Below the pieces are notes generated by a model that did no database searches, was not told the origin of the DNA, and was given only the letters and a program-made list of their open reading frames with translations. A program made the translations under genes and the position numbers. Source: Methylotenera versatilis 301 (GTDB lineage Bacteria; Pseudomonadota; Gammaproteobacteria; Burkholderiales; Methylophilaceae). From it: 64,000 bases of DNA. The DNA is taken from the NCBI RefSeq assembly GCF_000093025.1, contig NC_014207.1, positions 62,001-126,000 of the forward strand, written 5' to 3'. Below are positions 44,942 to 54,868 of this stretch, piece by piece; position 1 is the first letter of the stretch; each line of letters begins with the position of its first letter.

Positions 44942-45016
44942 ATTTCTAGATTGAAGTGCATTAGACTCTTTCAATATAGAAGCTTTATTTCTCATTATTA
45001 ATTAGGAAACACCATC

Positions 45017-45229
45017 ATGGCACGTATTACAGTAGATGATTGCTTAGACCAAATTCCAAATCGTTTTCAATTGACATTAGTTGCTGCGTACCGCGCACGT
45101 CAATTACACAATGGCGCAGAGCCACTCATTAATACACAAGGTTTGCGTGATAAAACAACCGTATTAGCTTTGCGTGAAATCGCCGCTGGTAAAATTGGCG
45201 TAGAAATTCTAGCGCGCATCCATCCTTAG
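45017..45229 (+). CDS. rpoZ: RpoZ, RNA polymerase omega subunit
   Basis: A 70-residue omega subunit that helps assemble RNA polymerase and contributes to the ppGpp site. [24 protein letters not shown] is diagnostic. It is shorter than E. coli omega (91 residues), ending soon after the second conserved helix, as in many betaproteobacteria. AGGA lies about nine bases before the ATG. It lies between gmk and spoT. Confidence 0.97.
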   Translation: MARITVDDCLDQIPNRFQLTLVAAYRARQLHNGAEPLINTQGLRDKTTVLALREIAAGKIGVEILARIHP

Positions 45230-45290
45230 TATCTGGCGTAATTTAGAATTTTATTACCTAATTTCTTAGAAAAAGCCTAGTGAAAGTGGT

Positions 45291-47585
45291 ATGCCAAAAA
45301 CCGCAACACATCAAAACGCGGAGTTATTCAAGCCTAGTTCAGCACTAGCTTCAGCCCCCTTGCTGCCTGCGGACAGCGAGGATTCGGCACTTAGTTTACG
45401 TCTTAAAGAATACTTAAAACCACAAGATATTGCCCAAGTTTGGGAGGCGTATCGTTACGCCTATCAGGCGCATGAAGGCGTGGTGCGCAAAACGGGCGAG
45501 CCTTATATCACGCATCCCGTTTCTGTCGCATGTATTTTGGCTGACTTGCACTTAGACGTACCAACACTACTCGCGGCTTTATTGCATGATGTAGTGGAAG
45601 ATACTGACGTTTCCACACACGACATTAAAGAGAAATTTGGCCTACAAGTAGCTGAATTGGTTGATGGTGTGACCAAGCTAGATAAAATTGAGTTTCAAAG
45701 CGCCAGTGTCGCGCAGGCAGAGAACTTCAGAAAAATGCTGCTCGCAATGTCGCAAGATGTGCGGGTGATTTTGGTGAAATTGGCAGATCGTTTGCATAAT
45801 ATGCAGACTCTGGAAGCCATGCGACCAGAAAAGCAAAAGCTTATTGCTAAAGAAACGCTAGAAATTTATGCGCCAATTGCCAATCGGCTTGGTTTGAACG
45901 ATATATACCAATCGCTTGAAGATCTAAGTTTTCAGTATCTTTACCCAATGCGGTTTCGAGCGATTTCAAAAGCCATTTTAGCGGCACGTGGTAACCGTAA
46001 AGAAGTCGTTAGCAAGATATTAGAATCCATCAAGCAGCAACTGATTACCTTGAATATTGATGCAGAGGTGTCTGGACGTGAAAAGCATCTTTACAGCATT
46101 TACAAGAAAATGTCGGGTAAAACCACGGCGTTCTCGCAAATTTACGACATTTACGGTTTTAGAGTTGTTGTTAAAGATTTATCGAGTTGTTATCTAGCGC
46201 TAGGCGCTTTGCACGCTTTATATAAACCCATCCCAAGCAAATTCAAAGACTATATCGCAATTCCAAAAGCCAATGGCTATCAGTCGCTACACACCACGTT
46301 ATTTGGCCCATTTGGGACGCCTATTGAGGTGCAGATTCGCAGCACGGAGATGCACAATATAGCCGATGCTGGCGTAGCTGCACATTGGTTATATAAAGCC
46401 AGCGATGCGCAACTTACCGCATTGCAGCAGCAAACCCACCAGTGGTTACAGCGTTTACTAGAGATTCAAAGTGAAAGTGTGGATTCACTCGATTTTCTTG
46501 AGCATCTTAAAATTGATCTGTTTCCAGATGAGGTGTATGTGTTTACGCCTAAAGGAAAGATTTTTGCTTTGCCTAAGGGTGCGACAGCGGTTGATTTTGC
46601 TTATGCTGTGCATTCAGGCATTGGTAATAGTTGCGTGGCGGTGCGTATCAATCAAGAGTTGGCGCCATTGCGTACAGAGTTACATAACGGTGACCACGTG
46701 GAAATTATCACGGGTTCACTCGCTAAACCTAATCCTGCTTGGCTGAATTATGTAGTGACAGGTCGTGCGCGAGCGCATATCCGACACTTCTTAAAATCGC
46801 AACAATCGACTGAGTCAGCCCACCTCGGAGAACGTATGCTCAATCAAGCTTTACGCGCTTTGCATGTGGAGCCTAGCCAAATTACAGATGATCATTGGCA
46901 AAAGCTGATACGCGACTATGGTCTGAAAAAGAAATCGCAAATATTGACTGAAATTGGTTTGGGCAAACGCCAGAACGTCATGGTTGCGCACCAGTTATTA
47001 GCCATGCTTGAGGTGCAGGAAGTGCCAGAAGAGGGCGCCATTGGTAAATTCTTGGGCGGCAAGTTCTTCGACAAGATTTTCGGTAAAACAGTTAAGCCGT
47101 TAGACACCATTACCATACGTGGCTCAGAAGGCATGGCGGTACAGTTTGCGCAATGTTGCAGGCCGATACCTGGTGACCCAATTCTAGGCTTTATTAATAA
47201 AGATAAAGGCTTAGTGGTACATACGCACGATTGCCCTGCGATACGTAAATTCCGTTTAGACCCAGACAAATGGCTAGATGTGGAATGGGAGCCAGAAAGT
47301 CAGCGTCTGTACAAAACTAACCTTAATCTCACCGTGGCCAATCAGCCTGGCATGTTGGCAAAAATCGCTTCAGGCATTGCCGATGCAGGCTCTAACATTG
47401 ATAACGTGAGTGTGGAAGAAGAAGATGGTAGCGCTTATGCTAATCTTTACTTCACGGTGCAAGTGAAAGACCGTATTCATTTAGCCGAGTTAATGCGTAG
47501 CTTACGCAAAATACCTGATGTGGTGCGGATTAACCGAACTAAGGGCAATCCTGCAGGCAATGGTGCGAAAAAGTCTTCTCAATAA
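45291..47585 (+). CDS. spoT: SpoT, bifunctional (p)ppGpp synthetase/hydrolase
   Basis: A 764-residue RelA/SpoT homologue. The HD hydrolase domain (about 55-210) keeps ITHPVSVACI, LLHDVVEDT and KLADRLHNM. The synthetase domain (about 240-375) has GREKHLYSIYKKM and YGFRVVV. TGS (about 410-470: VYVFTPKGKIFALPKGATAVDFAYAVH), a zinc-finger-like region (CCRPIPGDPILGF) and a C-terminal ACT domain (about 685-755) follow. Active-site residues for hydrolysis look intact, so it is probably bifunctional. rpoZ precedes and recG follows. Confidence 0.96.
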   Translation: MPKTATHQNAELFKPSSALASAPLLPADSEDSALSLRLKEYLKPQDIAQVWEAYRYAYQAHEGVVRKTGEPYITHPVSVACILADLHLDVPTLLAALLHDVVEDTDVSTHDIKEKFGLQVAELVDGVTKLDKIEFQSASVAQAENFRKMLLAMSQDVRVILVKLADRLHNMQTLEAMRPEKQKLIAKETLEIYAPIANRLGLNDIYQSLEDLSFQYLYPMRFRAISKAILAARGNRKEVVSKILESIKQQLITLNIDAEVSGREKHLYSIYKKMSGKTTAFSQIYDIYGFRVVVKDLSSCYLALGALHALYKPIPSKFKDYIAIPKANGYQSLHTTLFGPFGTPIEVQIRSTEMHNIADAGVAAHWLYKASDAQLTALQQQTHQWLQRLLEIQSESVDSLDFLEHLKIDLFPDEVYVFTPKGKIFALPKGATAVDFAYAVHSGIGNSCVAVRINQELAPLRTELHNGDHVEIITGSLAKPNPAWLNYVVTGRARAHIRHFLKSQQSTESAHLGERMLNQALRALHVEPSQITDDHWQKLIRDYGLKKKSQILTEIGLGKRQNVMVAHQLLAMLEVQEVPEEGAIGKFLGGKFFDKIFGKTVKPLDTITIRGSEGMAVQFAQCCRPIPGDPILGFINKDKGLVVHTHDCPAIRKFRLDPDKWLDVEWEPESQRLYKTNLNLTVANQPGMLAKIASGIADAGSNIDNVSVEEEDGSAYANLYFTVQVKDRIHLAELMRSLRKIPDVVRINRTKGNPAGNGAKKSSQ

Positions 47586-47615
47586 TGCCTAGTTTGTGCA
47601 GCTATAGTTTCTGTT

Positions 47616-49655
47616 GTGACAAATCTTTCTGAAATAAAAACCTTTAGCAAACCGCTAGTGGCTAATCTGAATAAGCTTGACGTCAATACCACTCAGGCTT
47701 TATTACTGCACCTACCTTTACGCTACATTGACGAAACGCACATGACTAGTGTGCGCGATTTACGAGTTGGCGAGCCATCACAGGTTGAAGGCGAGATTGT
47801 CCATGCGGAAGTGACTTATAAGCCGCGTAAAGCTTTAATCGCAAGGCTGGAAGATGCGAGCGGGCAACTCACTTTACGTTTTCTGCATTTTTATCCTAGC
47901 CAAATTTCTGCACTTAAAGTCGGTAATAAGTTGCGAGTGTATGGTGAGGTGCGCAGTGGTTTTTTCGGTAATGAGATGGTGCATCCTACATGTAAAGCTG
48001 TAGGCGAAAAAACCATGGTGGCTGAAACATTAACGCCTGTTTACCCAACGGTGGCAGGGTTGACGCAAGTGAATTTGCGCAAAGCGATTGCGACGGCATT
48101 AAAGCAAAATGTGCTGAATGAAACCTTGCCAGTTAGTGTCTATCAGCAGTATCAATTTCCAAGTTTTTCTGCAAGTTTAAAAGCTTTGCACAACCCACCG
48201 CCAGATGCTGATCTACAGGGCTTGGAAGAAAAAACCACACCAGAATGGCAACGCCTCGCCTTTGATGAGTTGCTTGCACAGCAGCTTTCTATGCGTAAAC
48301 ATTATGCACGTCGTCGCAGTGTGGATGCGCCACAGTTTAAGCAATCGAAACAGTTGGTTTCAGCTTTGCTTAAAAGCTTGCCGTTTGCTTTAACGCAAGC
48401 GCAGCAAAAAGTCGCGGTCGAGATTCAAAATGATTTAACGCAACCGCACCCCATGCAACGCTTATTGCAGGGCGATGTGGGCAGCGGTAAAACCATAGTC
48501 GCGTGTATGGCGGCATTGCAGAGTATAGAAAGCGGTTGGCAAGTAGCGCTGATGGCGCCAACTGAGATTTTGGCAGAGCAACATTTTCGCAAAATGATAG
48601 GCTGGCTCACGCCTTTGAATATAAAAATTGCTTGGCACACGGGCAGCCAGTCTAAAAAAGACCGTGAAGCTGCGATGCAAATCATTGCCGACGGAAGTGC
48701 ACAGCTCGTGATTGGAACGCATGCGCTGTTTCAAGAAGCGGTACAGTTTAAAAAATTGGGCTTAGCGATTATTGATGAGCAGCATCGCTTTGGCGTACAT
48801 CAGCGTTTGGCTTTGCGGCAAAAAGGCCAGCCTGAGCCGCACCAACTGATGATGACCGCCACGCCAATTCCGCGCACTTTATCCATGAGCTATTACGCAG
48901 ACTTAGATGTTTCGGTGATTGATGAGCTGCCACCAGGTCGCACGCCGATTGTGACTAAGCTGGTGTCAGACGTGCGTCGTGATGAAATTCTACAACGTGT
49001 ACGCGAAGCCTGTGCGCAAGGTAATCAAGCCTATTGGGTATGCCCGCTAATTGAAGAGTCTGAAGCTTTACAGCTGGCAACAGCCAATGACACTTATGCA
49101 TTAATGCAGAGCGAATTTCCAGAATTAAAAATCGGCTTAGTGCATGGTCGTATGAAGCCAGCAGAAAAGCAAGCCGTGATGGCGGCTTTCAGCGCAGGTG
49201 AAACGCAGTTGCTAGTAGCAACTACAGTGATTGAGGTGGGCGTAGACGTGCCCAATGCCAGTTTAATGGTCATAGAGCACGCTGAACGCATGGGTTTGAG
49301 TCAGTTGCATCAGTTACGCGGTCGCGTCGGTCGTGGCGCCGCAAAAAGCACTTGTATCCTGCTTTATCAAAACAAGCTTTCTGAAACTGCCCGCGCAAGG
49401 CTAAAAGTGATTTATGAAAGCAATGATGGGTTTGCCATCGCCCAAGCCGATCTAAATTTACGTGGGCCAGGTGAGTATTTAGGCACACGTCAAAGTGGTG
49501 TGCCTATGCTGAAAATCGCAGATTTGAATCGAGATGCAGATTTGTTAAACGCTGCTAAAAATATGGCGGATCGCCTAATTAAAGAACATCCGTCTGCCGT
49601 AGAGCAGCATTTGGAAAGATGGATGGGGCGAGCAGATGAACTGGTCAAGGTTTAA
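47616..49655 (+). CDS. recG: RecG, ATP-dependent DNA helicase
   Basis: A 679-residue branch-migration helicase that reverses stalled forks. The N-terminal wedge/OB domain (about 1-170: LLLHLPLRYIDETH) is followed by SF2 helicase motifs: QGDVGSGKT (Walker A), APTEILAEQH, DEQHRFGVHQR (DEQH box), TATPIPRT, STATTVIEVGVDVPNAS-like motif V, and QLRGRVGRG (motif VI). Length is close to E. coli RecG (693). It starts with GTG at 47616, 30 bases after spoT. Confidence 0.96.
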   Translation: MTNLSEIKTFSKPLVANLNKLDVNTTQALLLHLPLRYIDETHMTSVRDLRVGEPSQVEGEIVHAEVTYKPRKALIARLEDASGQLTLRFLHFYPSQISALKVGNKLRVYGEVRSGFFGNEMVHPTCKAVGEKTMVAETLTPVYPTVAGLTQVNLRKAIATALKQNVLNETLPVSVYQQYQFPSFSASLKALHNPPPDADLQGLEEKTTPEWQRLAFDELLAQQLSMRKHYARRRSVDAPQFKQSKQLVSALLKSLPFALTQAQQKVAVEIQNDLTQPHPMQRLLQGDVGSGKTIVACMAALQSIESGWQVALMAPTEILAEQHFRKMIGWLTPLNIKIAWHTGSQSKKDREAAMQIIADGSAQLVIGTHALFQEAVQFKKLGLAIIDEQHRFGVHQRLALRQKGQPEPHQLMMTATPIPRTLSMSYYADLDVSVIDELPPGRTPIVTKLVSDVRRDEILQRVREACAQGNQAYWVCPLIEESEALQLATANDTYALMQSEFPELKIGLVHGRMKPAEKQAVMAAFSAGETQLLVATTVIEVGVDVPNASLMVIEHAERMGLSQLHQLRGRVGRGAAKSTCILLYQNKLSETARARLKVIYESNDGFAIAQADLNLRGPGEYLGTRQSGVPMLKIADLNRDADLLNAAKNMADRLIKEHPSAVEQHLERWMGRADELVKV

Positions 49656-49717
49656 TATTGATATTGCCAGCCCTCAGTGTCGCATGGATATTGGCTCGTA
49701 GACCATCCTATTTATGC

Positions 49718-49731
49718 GATAATTCCTCTCG
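49718..49731 (+). promoter_or_regulatory. Possible extended -10 just before the ubiC start
   Basis: GATAAT at 49718-49723, preceded by TATGC, resembles an extended -10. Transcription would start near 49730, at or next to the GTG of ubiC. No ribosome binding site precedes that GTG. No good -35 is seen at the right spacing. Confidence 0.3.
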
Positions 49732-50297
49732 TGAAAATTCAACGAAATCTTGCTAGTACGCGTCAGCGCTGGCTGAAAAAGCCCATACAGGCGAATAGGC
49801 TGCAACTTTGGCTTATCGATAATGGCTCACTTACCTCGCGATTACAGCAACATTTCAGCAAATTTGCAGTGAAGCCCATTTCAGTAAAATATGCCAAATT
49901 AATTCAAGATGAAGTCGCATTACTGCACCAACCAAATTATCAAATCGCACTAATACGCGAGGTCTTACTCATGGGTGATGATCAAGCTGTCTTGTTTGCG
50001 CATAGCGTAATCCCAAGAGCTAGCCTGAGAGGCGCATGGAACAGACTTGGTCGATTAGGCAATAAGCCGCTCGGGGCGACTTTATTTGCTAATCCTAAGG
50101 TGAAACGTACGGCGTTGAGTTATAAAAAACTCACACCAAACCATGTGCTTTATCAACATGCAACGCGACATTTAACGCAAAATCCTGATGTCAGAAAACC
50201 ACCTTACTTGTGGGCGCGACGTTCTATTTTTAGTTTAAATTGCGCTAACATTATGGTTACCGAGGTTTTTCTACCTGATTTGCTCATTGAAGGTTGA
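49731..50297 (+). CDS. ubiC: UbiC, chorismate pyruvate-lyase
   Basis: A 188-residue chorismate lyase that makes 4-hydroxybenzoate for ubiquinone. RQRWLKKP near the start, IREVLLMGDDQAVLFAHSVIPRASL (with the active-site arginine/glutamate region), LGRLGNKPLGATLF and the terminal LWARRSIFSL followed by VTEVFLPDL match the family. I choose the GTG at 49731; the in-frame GTG at 49677 would add 18 residues that do not look like UbiC. Neither has a ribosome binding site. It is followed by ubiA, which uses its product. Confidence 0.9.
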   Translation: MKIQRNLASTRQRWLKKPIQANRLQLWLIDNGSLTSRLQQHFSKFAVKPISVKYAKLIQDEVALLHQPNYQIALIREVLLMGDDQAVLFAHSVIPRASLRGAWNRLGRLGNKPLGATLFANPKVKRTALSYKKLTPNHVLYQHATRHLTQNPDVRKPPYLWARRSIFSLNCANIMVTEVFLPDLLIEG

Positions 50298-50363
50298 GAA
50301 GAAAATTAAAATGCCGGTCATGCTAAAGTAGAAGTGACTAGGGAAGAGTTAGGTCATCAAACT

Positions 50364-51236
50364 ATGAATATACAAAATATCATCAAGAAACTAGACGCCT
50401 ATGAACGCCTAATGCGTTTAGATAAGCCCATCGGTATTTTATTGTTGCTATGGCCAACGCTTTGGGCGTTGCTGATTGCAGGACACGGCAAGCCAGACTG
50501 GATTGTCGTATTGATATTTGTCACAGGCACCGTGCTAATGCGCAGCGCAGGTTGTGTGATGAATGATATTGCCGATAGTGAATATGATGGCTTGGTCGAG
50601 CGTACGCGTCATCGACCTTTAGTGAATCATGAAGTGAGCAAAAAAGAAGCCTATTTCTTGGCAGCGGGTTTAAGCTTAGTTGCGTTTGGTTTGGTATGTA
50701 CGCTCAATACATTAACGATTAAATTATCCATGCTAGCCTTATTCTTGGCGGCAAGTTACCCTTTTACCAAGCGATTTTTTGCGATTCCACAGGCCTATTT
50801 AGGCATTGCTTTTGGCGCAGGAATCCCAATGGCATTCGCCGCAATTTTGGGCTATGTGCCGCCAGTGGCGTGGCTGTTATTGTTAGCCAACGTATTTTGG
50901 GCGGTTGCTTATGACACTGAATATGCCATGGTAGATAGAGATGACGATTTAAAAATTGGTATTAAATCTTCTGCCATTACCTTTGGTAAGTTTGACGTAG
51001 TGATAGTGATGATTTGTTATGCGCTCACATTGCTCATACTTGTGATTTGTGGCATTTGGTTAATCATGGGATACGCCTACTATATTGGCTTAATAGCCGC
51101 AGCGGCAGTGGCTATTTACCATTATTATTTGATACGAGCACGTGAAAAAACCAACTGCTTTAAAGCTTTTCTACATAACAATTGGTTTGGTTTTGCCGTG
51201 TTTGCAGGCTTGGGTGTGCAGTACTTAGTAAAATAA
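50364..51236 (+). CDS. ubiA: UbiA, 4-hydroxybenzoate polyprenyltransferase
   Basis: A 290-residue inner-membrane prenyltransferase that attaches the polyprenyl tail to 4-hydroxybenzoate. About eight membrane helices. The two Asp-rich motifs are NDIADSEYDG and DTEYAMVDRDDD, which bind the prenyl diphosphate through magnesium. YERLMRLDKPIGILLLLWPTLWAL is diagnostic near the N-terminus. The ATG at 50364 gives the family length; a GTG at 50334 would add 10 residues. It lies just after ubiC and converges on fimV, ending directly beside it. Confidence 0.95.
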   Translation: MNIQNIIKKLDAYERLMRLDKPIGILLLLWPTLWALLIAGHGKPDWIVVLIFVTGTVLMRSAGCVMNDIADSEYDGLVERTRHRPLVNHEVSKKEAYFLAAGLSLVAFGLVCTLNTLTIKLSMLALFLAASYPFTKRFFAIPQAYLGIAFGAGIPMAFAAILGYVPPVAWLLLLANVFWAVAYDTEYAMVDRDDDLKIGIKSSAITFGKFDVVIVMICYALTLLILVICGIWLIMGYAYYIGLIAAAAVAIYHYYLIRAREKTNCFKAFLHNNWFGFAVFAGLGVQYLVK

Positions 51237-53555
51237 TTACTTGTTGGCTTTGGGCTTTATCTCAGGCTCAATTGTTGGCAAATCCCACTCAATCTCGTTT
51301 GATTCAGATTGATTTTTAGCAGAATTAGCTTTGGTTTTGCTCTTCGCTTTGGGCTTATCATCATCTGGAAATTCTAGAGAAAAATCTAGGTGACCGTTTT
51401 TATCAGTAGTCACATTCTCGCCGCCACCTAATACAATCTCTTCATTCAGCATATTGGCTTTTTGCTCTGTAGCATACTCAACTTTTTCTGTAGGCAAGCT
51501 AAAGTTGATTTCTTCGGCTACAAACAATAGGTCATCATCTTTAGCAATAACGACTTTTTCAGGTATTTCAAACTCTAATGCTTCATCTTTAGTGTTGGGC
51601 GCTGGCTGTACTTCATCATGCGGTATCATATTCACTTCATATGACGTTTCATCATTGAATGAATTAAAGTTGGCTTTAGTGCTGAGCTGAGTGTCGTTCA
51701 ATTCTTCTTTCGGGTCATTACCGATGTCCGTGAGCGGCTCAATATCTGTAAACAGTGCATCATTAAAGCTAGTGTTTTCAATATTAATGGCAGCTACACT
51801 CGCTTGATTAGCTTTAGGTGGCCGACTTGCTTGATTCGAATCGGGCGCGTCTGAGCTAGTTCTAAACGTCGTAGGGTTAGCATGCTCCAGATCTTTAGCG
51901 ATATTTTTCAAGAAGAAAAGATCGTTAAATGCACCTTGATTAAGGCCTTCTCTAGGCTGCGAGCGCTTATTGAAAATTAAGTCATTTAAAAAGCCAACCG
52001 CGTAAGGAGAGCCCCAAACGCCTTCTAAGCGCGTGATGATGTGTGGATAGTCTTCTATTGATGAGTCATCTGCAGTCGAATCGCTGTTAAATGTGGCGGC
52101 CCTAATATTAAAATGTTTGTTGCATTCAATCACCGCTGAGTCATATTCAGCTTCTGATCCTTCTTTCGACAGCAAATTAAGTAGTTTTAACCAAATTGCA
52201 GGGGAATCTTCAGGCGAGTCGCTTAAATGGTTTTGTAGCAACTGAATGGCCAGCGCTGGACGTCCATGCTCAATAAATACATCTGCATCTTCAATGATAG
52301 TGCCGTGCTCTTCTTTTTCTGTTTTACTCATAGCTTGAGCGTCAGCAGGATTCAGGTGATGCATAGGAGTTTCATTAAAATTAGGTTCGTCGAAAGATGA
52401 AGCCTTTGCATTGTGTGCGTTAAATTCGTTCGCAGAACTCACATTTAGCTTATTTGGGCTGTCATCAGTGTCGTCGGGATATTCATCATCAAACCAAGTA
52501 TCTTTAATGTGAATTTCACGTTTAGCAAATTTGCGGCGTAGCAATTCAAGAAAAACTAGAGCGACCAGTATTCCGAGCGCTATTTTTAAGTATTTTAACC
52601 AATCAAAGCGCTCGTTTTCCTCTTTAGCCATTTGAGCTTCTGTGACTAGTTGTGCATTACGTGATTGCAAGGTGGCAATTTGTTTTTCTAAGTGAGCTAA
52701 ACGATTGGACATGACTGTCGCTTCATCCATCGTGTCAGTGACAGATTGCACAGCCGCTACTTCATCTGGCCTCGTTACATCGATTTCAGTAGCTAACCTC
52801 AGCGACAATCCTGGCTTATCGCTACCCTGAGTCACATTGGTATTGCCTGCGGAAATCACCAAAAATGGTTTATCGGCCGATGATTTGTGTTCACTTACAT
52901 TTGCATTGACTTTACTTTCTGGACTCGAGCTAGGTTGAGGCGTGGGGCTGGTGATTGGTTTGCCGATATAAGCTTCATTCAGTTTTTCATCAACTGAACT
53001 GATCTTCTTGGGTTTCTTTTTCTTAGGAGCTTTTTTTACTACAGCTTGCTCTGGAGTGGCTTCGTCAATTTGCTCTGCTGCTTCGGGCGTAGATGATTTT
53101 TTGCTGCTGGTTTGCTGTGATTTGCGATTTTTCTTTTTTGTATCGCTAGAGCTTGGCTCGTTATTAGCGCTGACATCATTAGTACTAGCCTTCTCAGCAG
53201 CTGAGATTGGCGCTGGATCGAGAAGTAACACATATTCACGATTTACATTGGGTTCGCAAAGAAATGAAATGCGTAAATTGACAATGGGCTCTGTAATCAC
53301 ATCATTGCTACTAATCGTCAGATGATAGTTGCCATTAACCGCCTTCAGATTGACCGACGCTCTCTTAATAGCAGGCACATCGCCAACATCGGTTGCGCTA
53401 AAGCAGCTAGGTTCAGGTGCAGATTCAATATCTGTCACGTTAACTGTAGCAAGAAATTTTTCACCTAAATTAGATTTAAGTTCGGCATCACCCAAACCTA
53501 AAGCGAAGCTGAGGTTTGCATAACAACATAATGATAAAAACGTGAAAAATCTCAA
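51237..53555 (-). CDS. fimV: FimV, polar/peptidoglycan-associated membrane protein
   Basis: A 772-residue FimV/HubP family protein. The signal peptide leads into LGLGDAELKSNLGEKFLATV, the family's N-terminal domain signature (about 18-115). A Lys/Ser/Glu-rich low-complexity region (about 115-230), a coiled coil (about 285-318), one membrane helix (about 325-342: YLKIALGILVALVFLELL) and a long acidic cytoplasmic tail with tetratricopeptide-like segments (about 420-520) follow. In pseudomonads FimV is needed for type IV pilus secretin assembly, in vibrios HubP anchors polar factors. The only start codon in frame is TTG at 53555, without a clear ribosome binding site. A second FimV-like gene lies at 36788. 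Confidence 0.85.
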   Translation of the reverse strand: MRFFTFLSLCCYANLSFALGLGDAELKSNLGEKFLATVNVTDIESAPEPSCFSATDVGDVPAIKRASVNLKAVNGNYHLTISSNDVITEPIVNLRISFLCEPNVNREYVLLLDPAPISAAEKASTNDVSANNEPSSSDTKKKNRKSQQTSSKKSSTPEAAEQIDEATPEQAVVKKAPKKKKPKKISSVDEKLNEAYIGKPITSPTPQPSSSPESKVNANVSEHKSSADKPFLVISAGNTNVTQGSDKPGLSLRLATEIDVTRPDEVAAVQSVTDTMDEATVMSNRLAHLEKQIATLQSRNAQLVTEAQMAKEENERFDWLKYLKIALGILVALVFLELLRRKFAKREIHIKDTWFDDEYPDDTDDSPNKLNVSSANEFNAHNAKASSFDEPNFNETPMHHLNPADAQAMSKTEKEEHGTIIEDADVFIEHGRPALAIQLLQNHLSDSPEDSPAIWLKLLNLLSKEGSEAEYDSAVIECNKHFNIRAATFNSDSTADDSSIEDYPHIITRLEGVWGSPYAVGFLNDLIFNKRSQPREGLNQGAFNDLFFLKNIAKDLEHANPTTFRTSSDAPDSNQASRPPKANQASVAAINIENTSFNDALFTDIEPLTDIGNDPKEELNDTQLSTKANFNSFNDETSYEVNMIPHDEVQPAPNTKDEALEFEIPEKVVIAKDDDLLFVAEEINFSLPTEKVEYATEQKANMLNEEIVLGGGENVTTDKNGHLDFSLEFPDDDKPKAKSKTKANSAKNQSESNEIEWDLPTIEPEIKPKANK

Positions 53556-53920
53556 TTTGTAAGTATGCTTCCAGAAATGTGTACTACTTAGATTAAATCT
53601 GAGTATAAAGAACGGCTTTAACTACAAACTTAAATATTATTTTAATATCCTAGCATAAGTCACGTAAAACAATATAATAATGCTGGCTAAAACACCCAAA
53701 AGGGTTATACTTTTTCGTATGAAATTCACAGAATATTTCAGTGAAAAAAGCAAATGCTTACTTAGTTCAGTTAACTGAGACTAACTTTAGCTTACTAAAT
53801 TTCGTTAAATCTAAAATATTTAATAAATTTCATTCATATACTGAACATATTGTTTGACAAAGCACTAGGCTTCAGCATAAAATCCGCCTCTTAATTTTTT
53901 TAGCTCATAGTATTGGTTAC
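53556..53920. other. Divergent intergenic region between fimV and rplM
   Basis: About 365 AT-rich bases holding the promoters of fimV and of rplM-rpsI. The rplM promoter is at 53854-53883. A 12-base palindrome TCAGTTAACTGA occurs within 53760-53785. No gene or RNA was recognised. Confidence 0.4.
53854..53883 (+). promoter_or_regulatory. Sigma-70 promoter of rplM-rpsI
   Basis: TTGACA at 53854-53859, an 18-base spacer and TAAAAT at 53878-53883 form a near-consensus promoter. Transcription would start about 30 bases before the rplM ATG. This fits a strongly expressed ribosomal protein operon. Confidence 0.75.
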
Positions 53921-53923
53921 ATG

Positions 53924-54352
53924 ATGAAAACCTTTTCAGCAAAATCACATGAAGTGAAGCGTGACTGGTTTGTGGTAGATGCCACAGACTTAGTGCTAGG
54001 CCGTTTGGCTAGTGGCATTGCGCATCGTTTACGTGGAAAACATAAAACTATTTATACACCTCACGTTGATACAGGTGATTATATTGTCGTGATTAATGCC
54101 GACAAACTAAAAGTAACTGGTAATAAGGCTGATGGTAAGCTTTACCACAGTCACTCTGGTTACCCAGGTGGTATCAGCACAACAACATTCTCTAAAATGC
54201 AAGACAAGTTTCCGGGTCGCGCTTTAGAAAAAGCAGTAAAAGGTATGTTGCCTAAAGGTCCTTTAGGTTATGCAATGATCAAAAAAATGAAAGTTTATGC
54301 TGGCGACAAGCATGAACATGCGGCGCAACAACCGCAAACATTGAAAATCTAA
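53924..54352 (+). CDS. rplM: Ribosomal protein L13
   Basis: A 142-residue 50S protein: [39 protein letters not shown] and the [20 protein letters not shown] signature. The second of two adjacent ATGs gives exactly the length of E. coli L13. rpsI follows 12 bases later in the universal rplM-rpsI pair. Confidence 0.98.
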   Translation: MKTFSAKSHEVKRDWFVVDATDLVLGRLASGIAHRLRGKHKTIYTPHVDTGDYIVVINADKLKVTGNKADGKLYHSHSGYPGGISTTTFSKMQDKFPGRALEKAVKGMLPKGPLGYAMIKKMKVYAGDKHEHAAQQPQTLKI

Positions 54353-54364
54353 GGGTATATAAAG

Positions 54365-54757
54365 ATGATCGGTAAATATAATTATGGTACAGGCCGCCGC
54401 AAGAGTTCAGTAGCGCGCGTGTTTTTAAAAACAGGTAAAGGCAACATCGTTGTTAACGATAAACCTGTTGATGAGTATTTCTCACGTGTAACTGCACGTA
54501 TGATTCTACGTCAACCACTTGAATTGACTAACAACTTAACTAGCTTTGATATCATGGTTAATGTTATCGGTGGTGGTGAATCAGGCCAAGCTGGTGCAGT
54601 ACGTCACGGTATTACACGTGCTTTGATTGACTTTGATGCTAATTTGAAAAGTGCATTGTCACACGCTGGTTTCGTAACACGTGATGCTCGTGAAGTTGAA
54701 CGTAAAAAAGTTGGTTTCCGCAAAGCGCGTCGTCGTAAACAATTCTCTAAACGCTAA
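54365..54757 (+). CDS. rpsI: Ribosomal protein S9
   Basis: A 130-residue 30S protein, the same length as E. coli S9. [36 protein letters not shown] and the basic C-terminal tail ending [11 protein letters not shown], which reaches the P-site tRNA, are all present. A strong terminator follows 32 bases after the stop. Confidence 0.98.
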   Translation: MIGKYNYGTGRRKSSVARVFLKTGKGNIVVNDKPVDEYFSRVTARMILRQPLELTNNLTSFDIMVNVIGGGESGQAGAVRHGITRALIDFDANLKSALSHAGFVTRDAREVERKKVGFRKARRRKQFSKR

Positions 54758-54789
54758 GCTTTTAATAAGTTTTGGGCGGTTGAGTTACG

Positions 54790-54815
54790 AAAAGGTCGCT
54801 ATTGCGACCTTTTTT
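54790..54815 (+). terminator. Rho-independent terminator of rplM-rpsI
   Basis: Stem AAAAGGTCGC (54790-54799) pairs with GCGACCTTTT (54804-54813) around a TATT loop, ending in a run of T. It closes the ribosomal protein operon before argC. Confidence 0.93.
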
Positions 54816-54868
54816 GTTTTGGTGTTTGCACATAGTTTTGTTATGCTAAGTTTATGATGATGCTCTAA

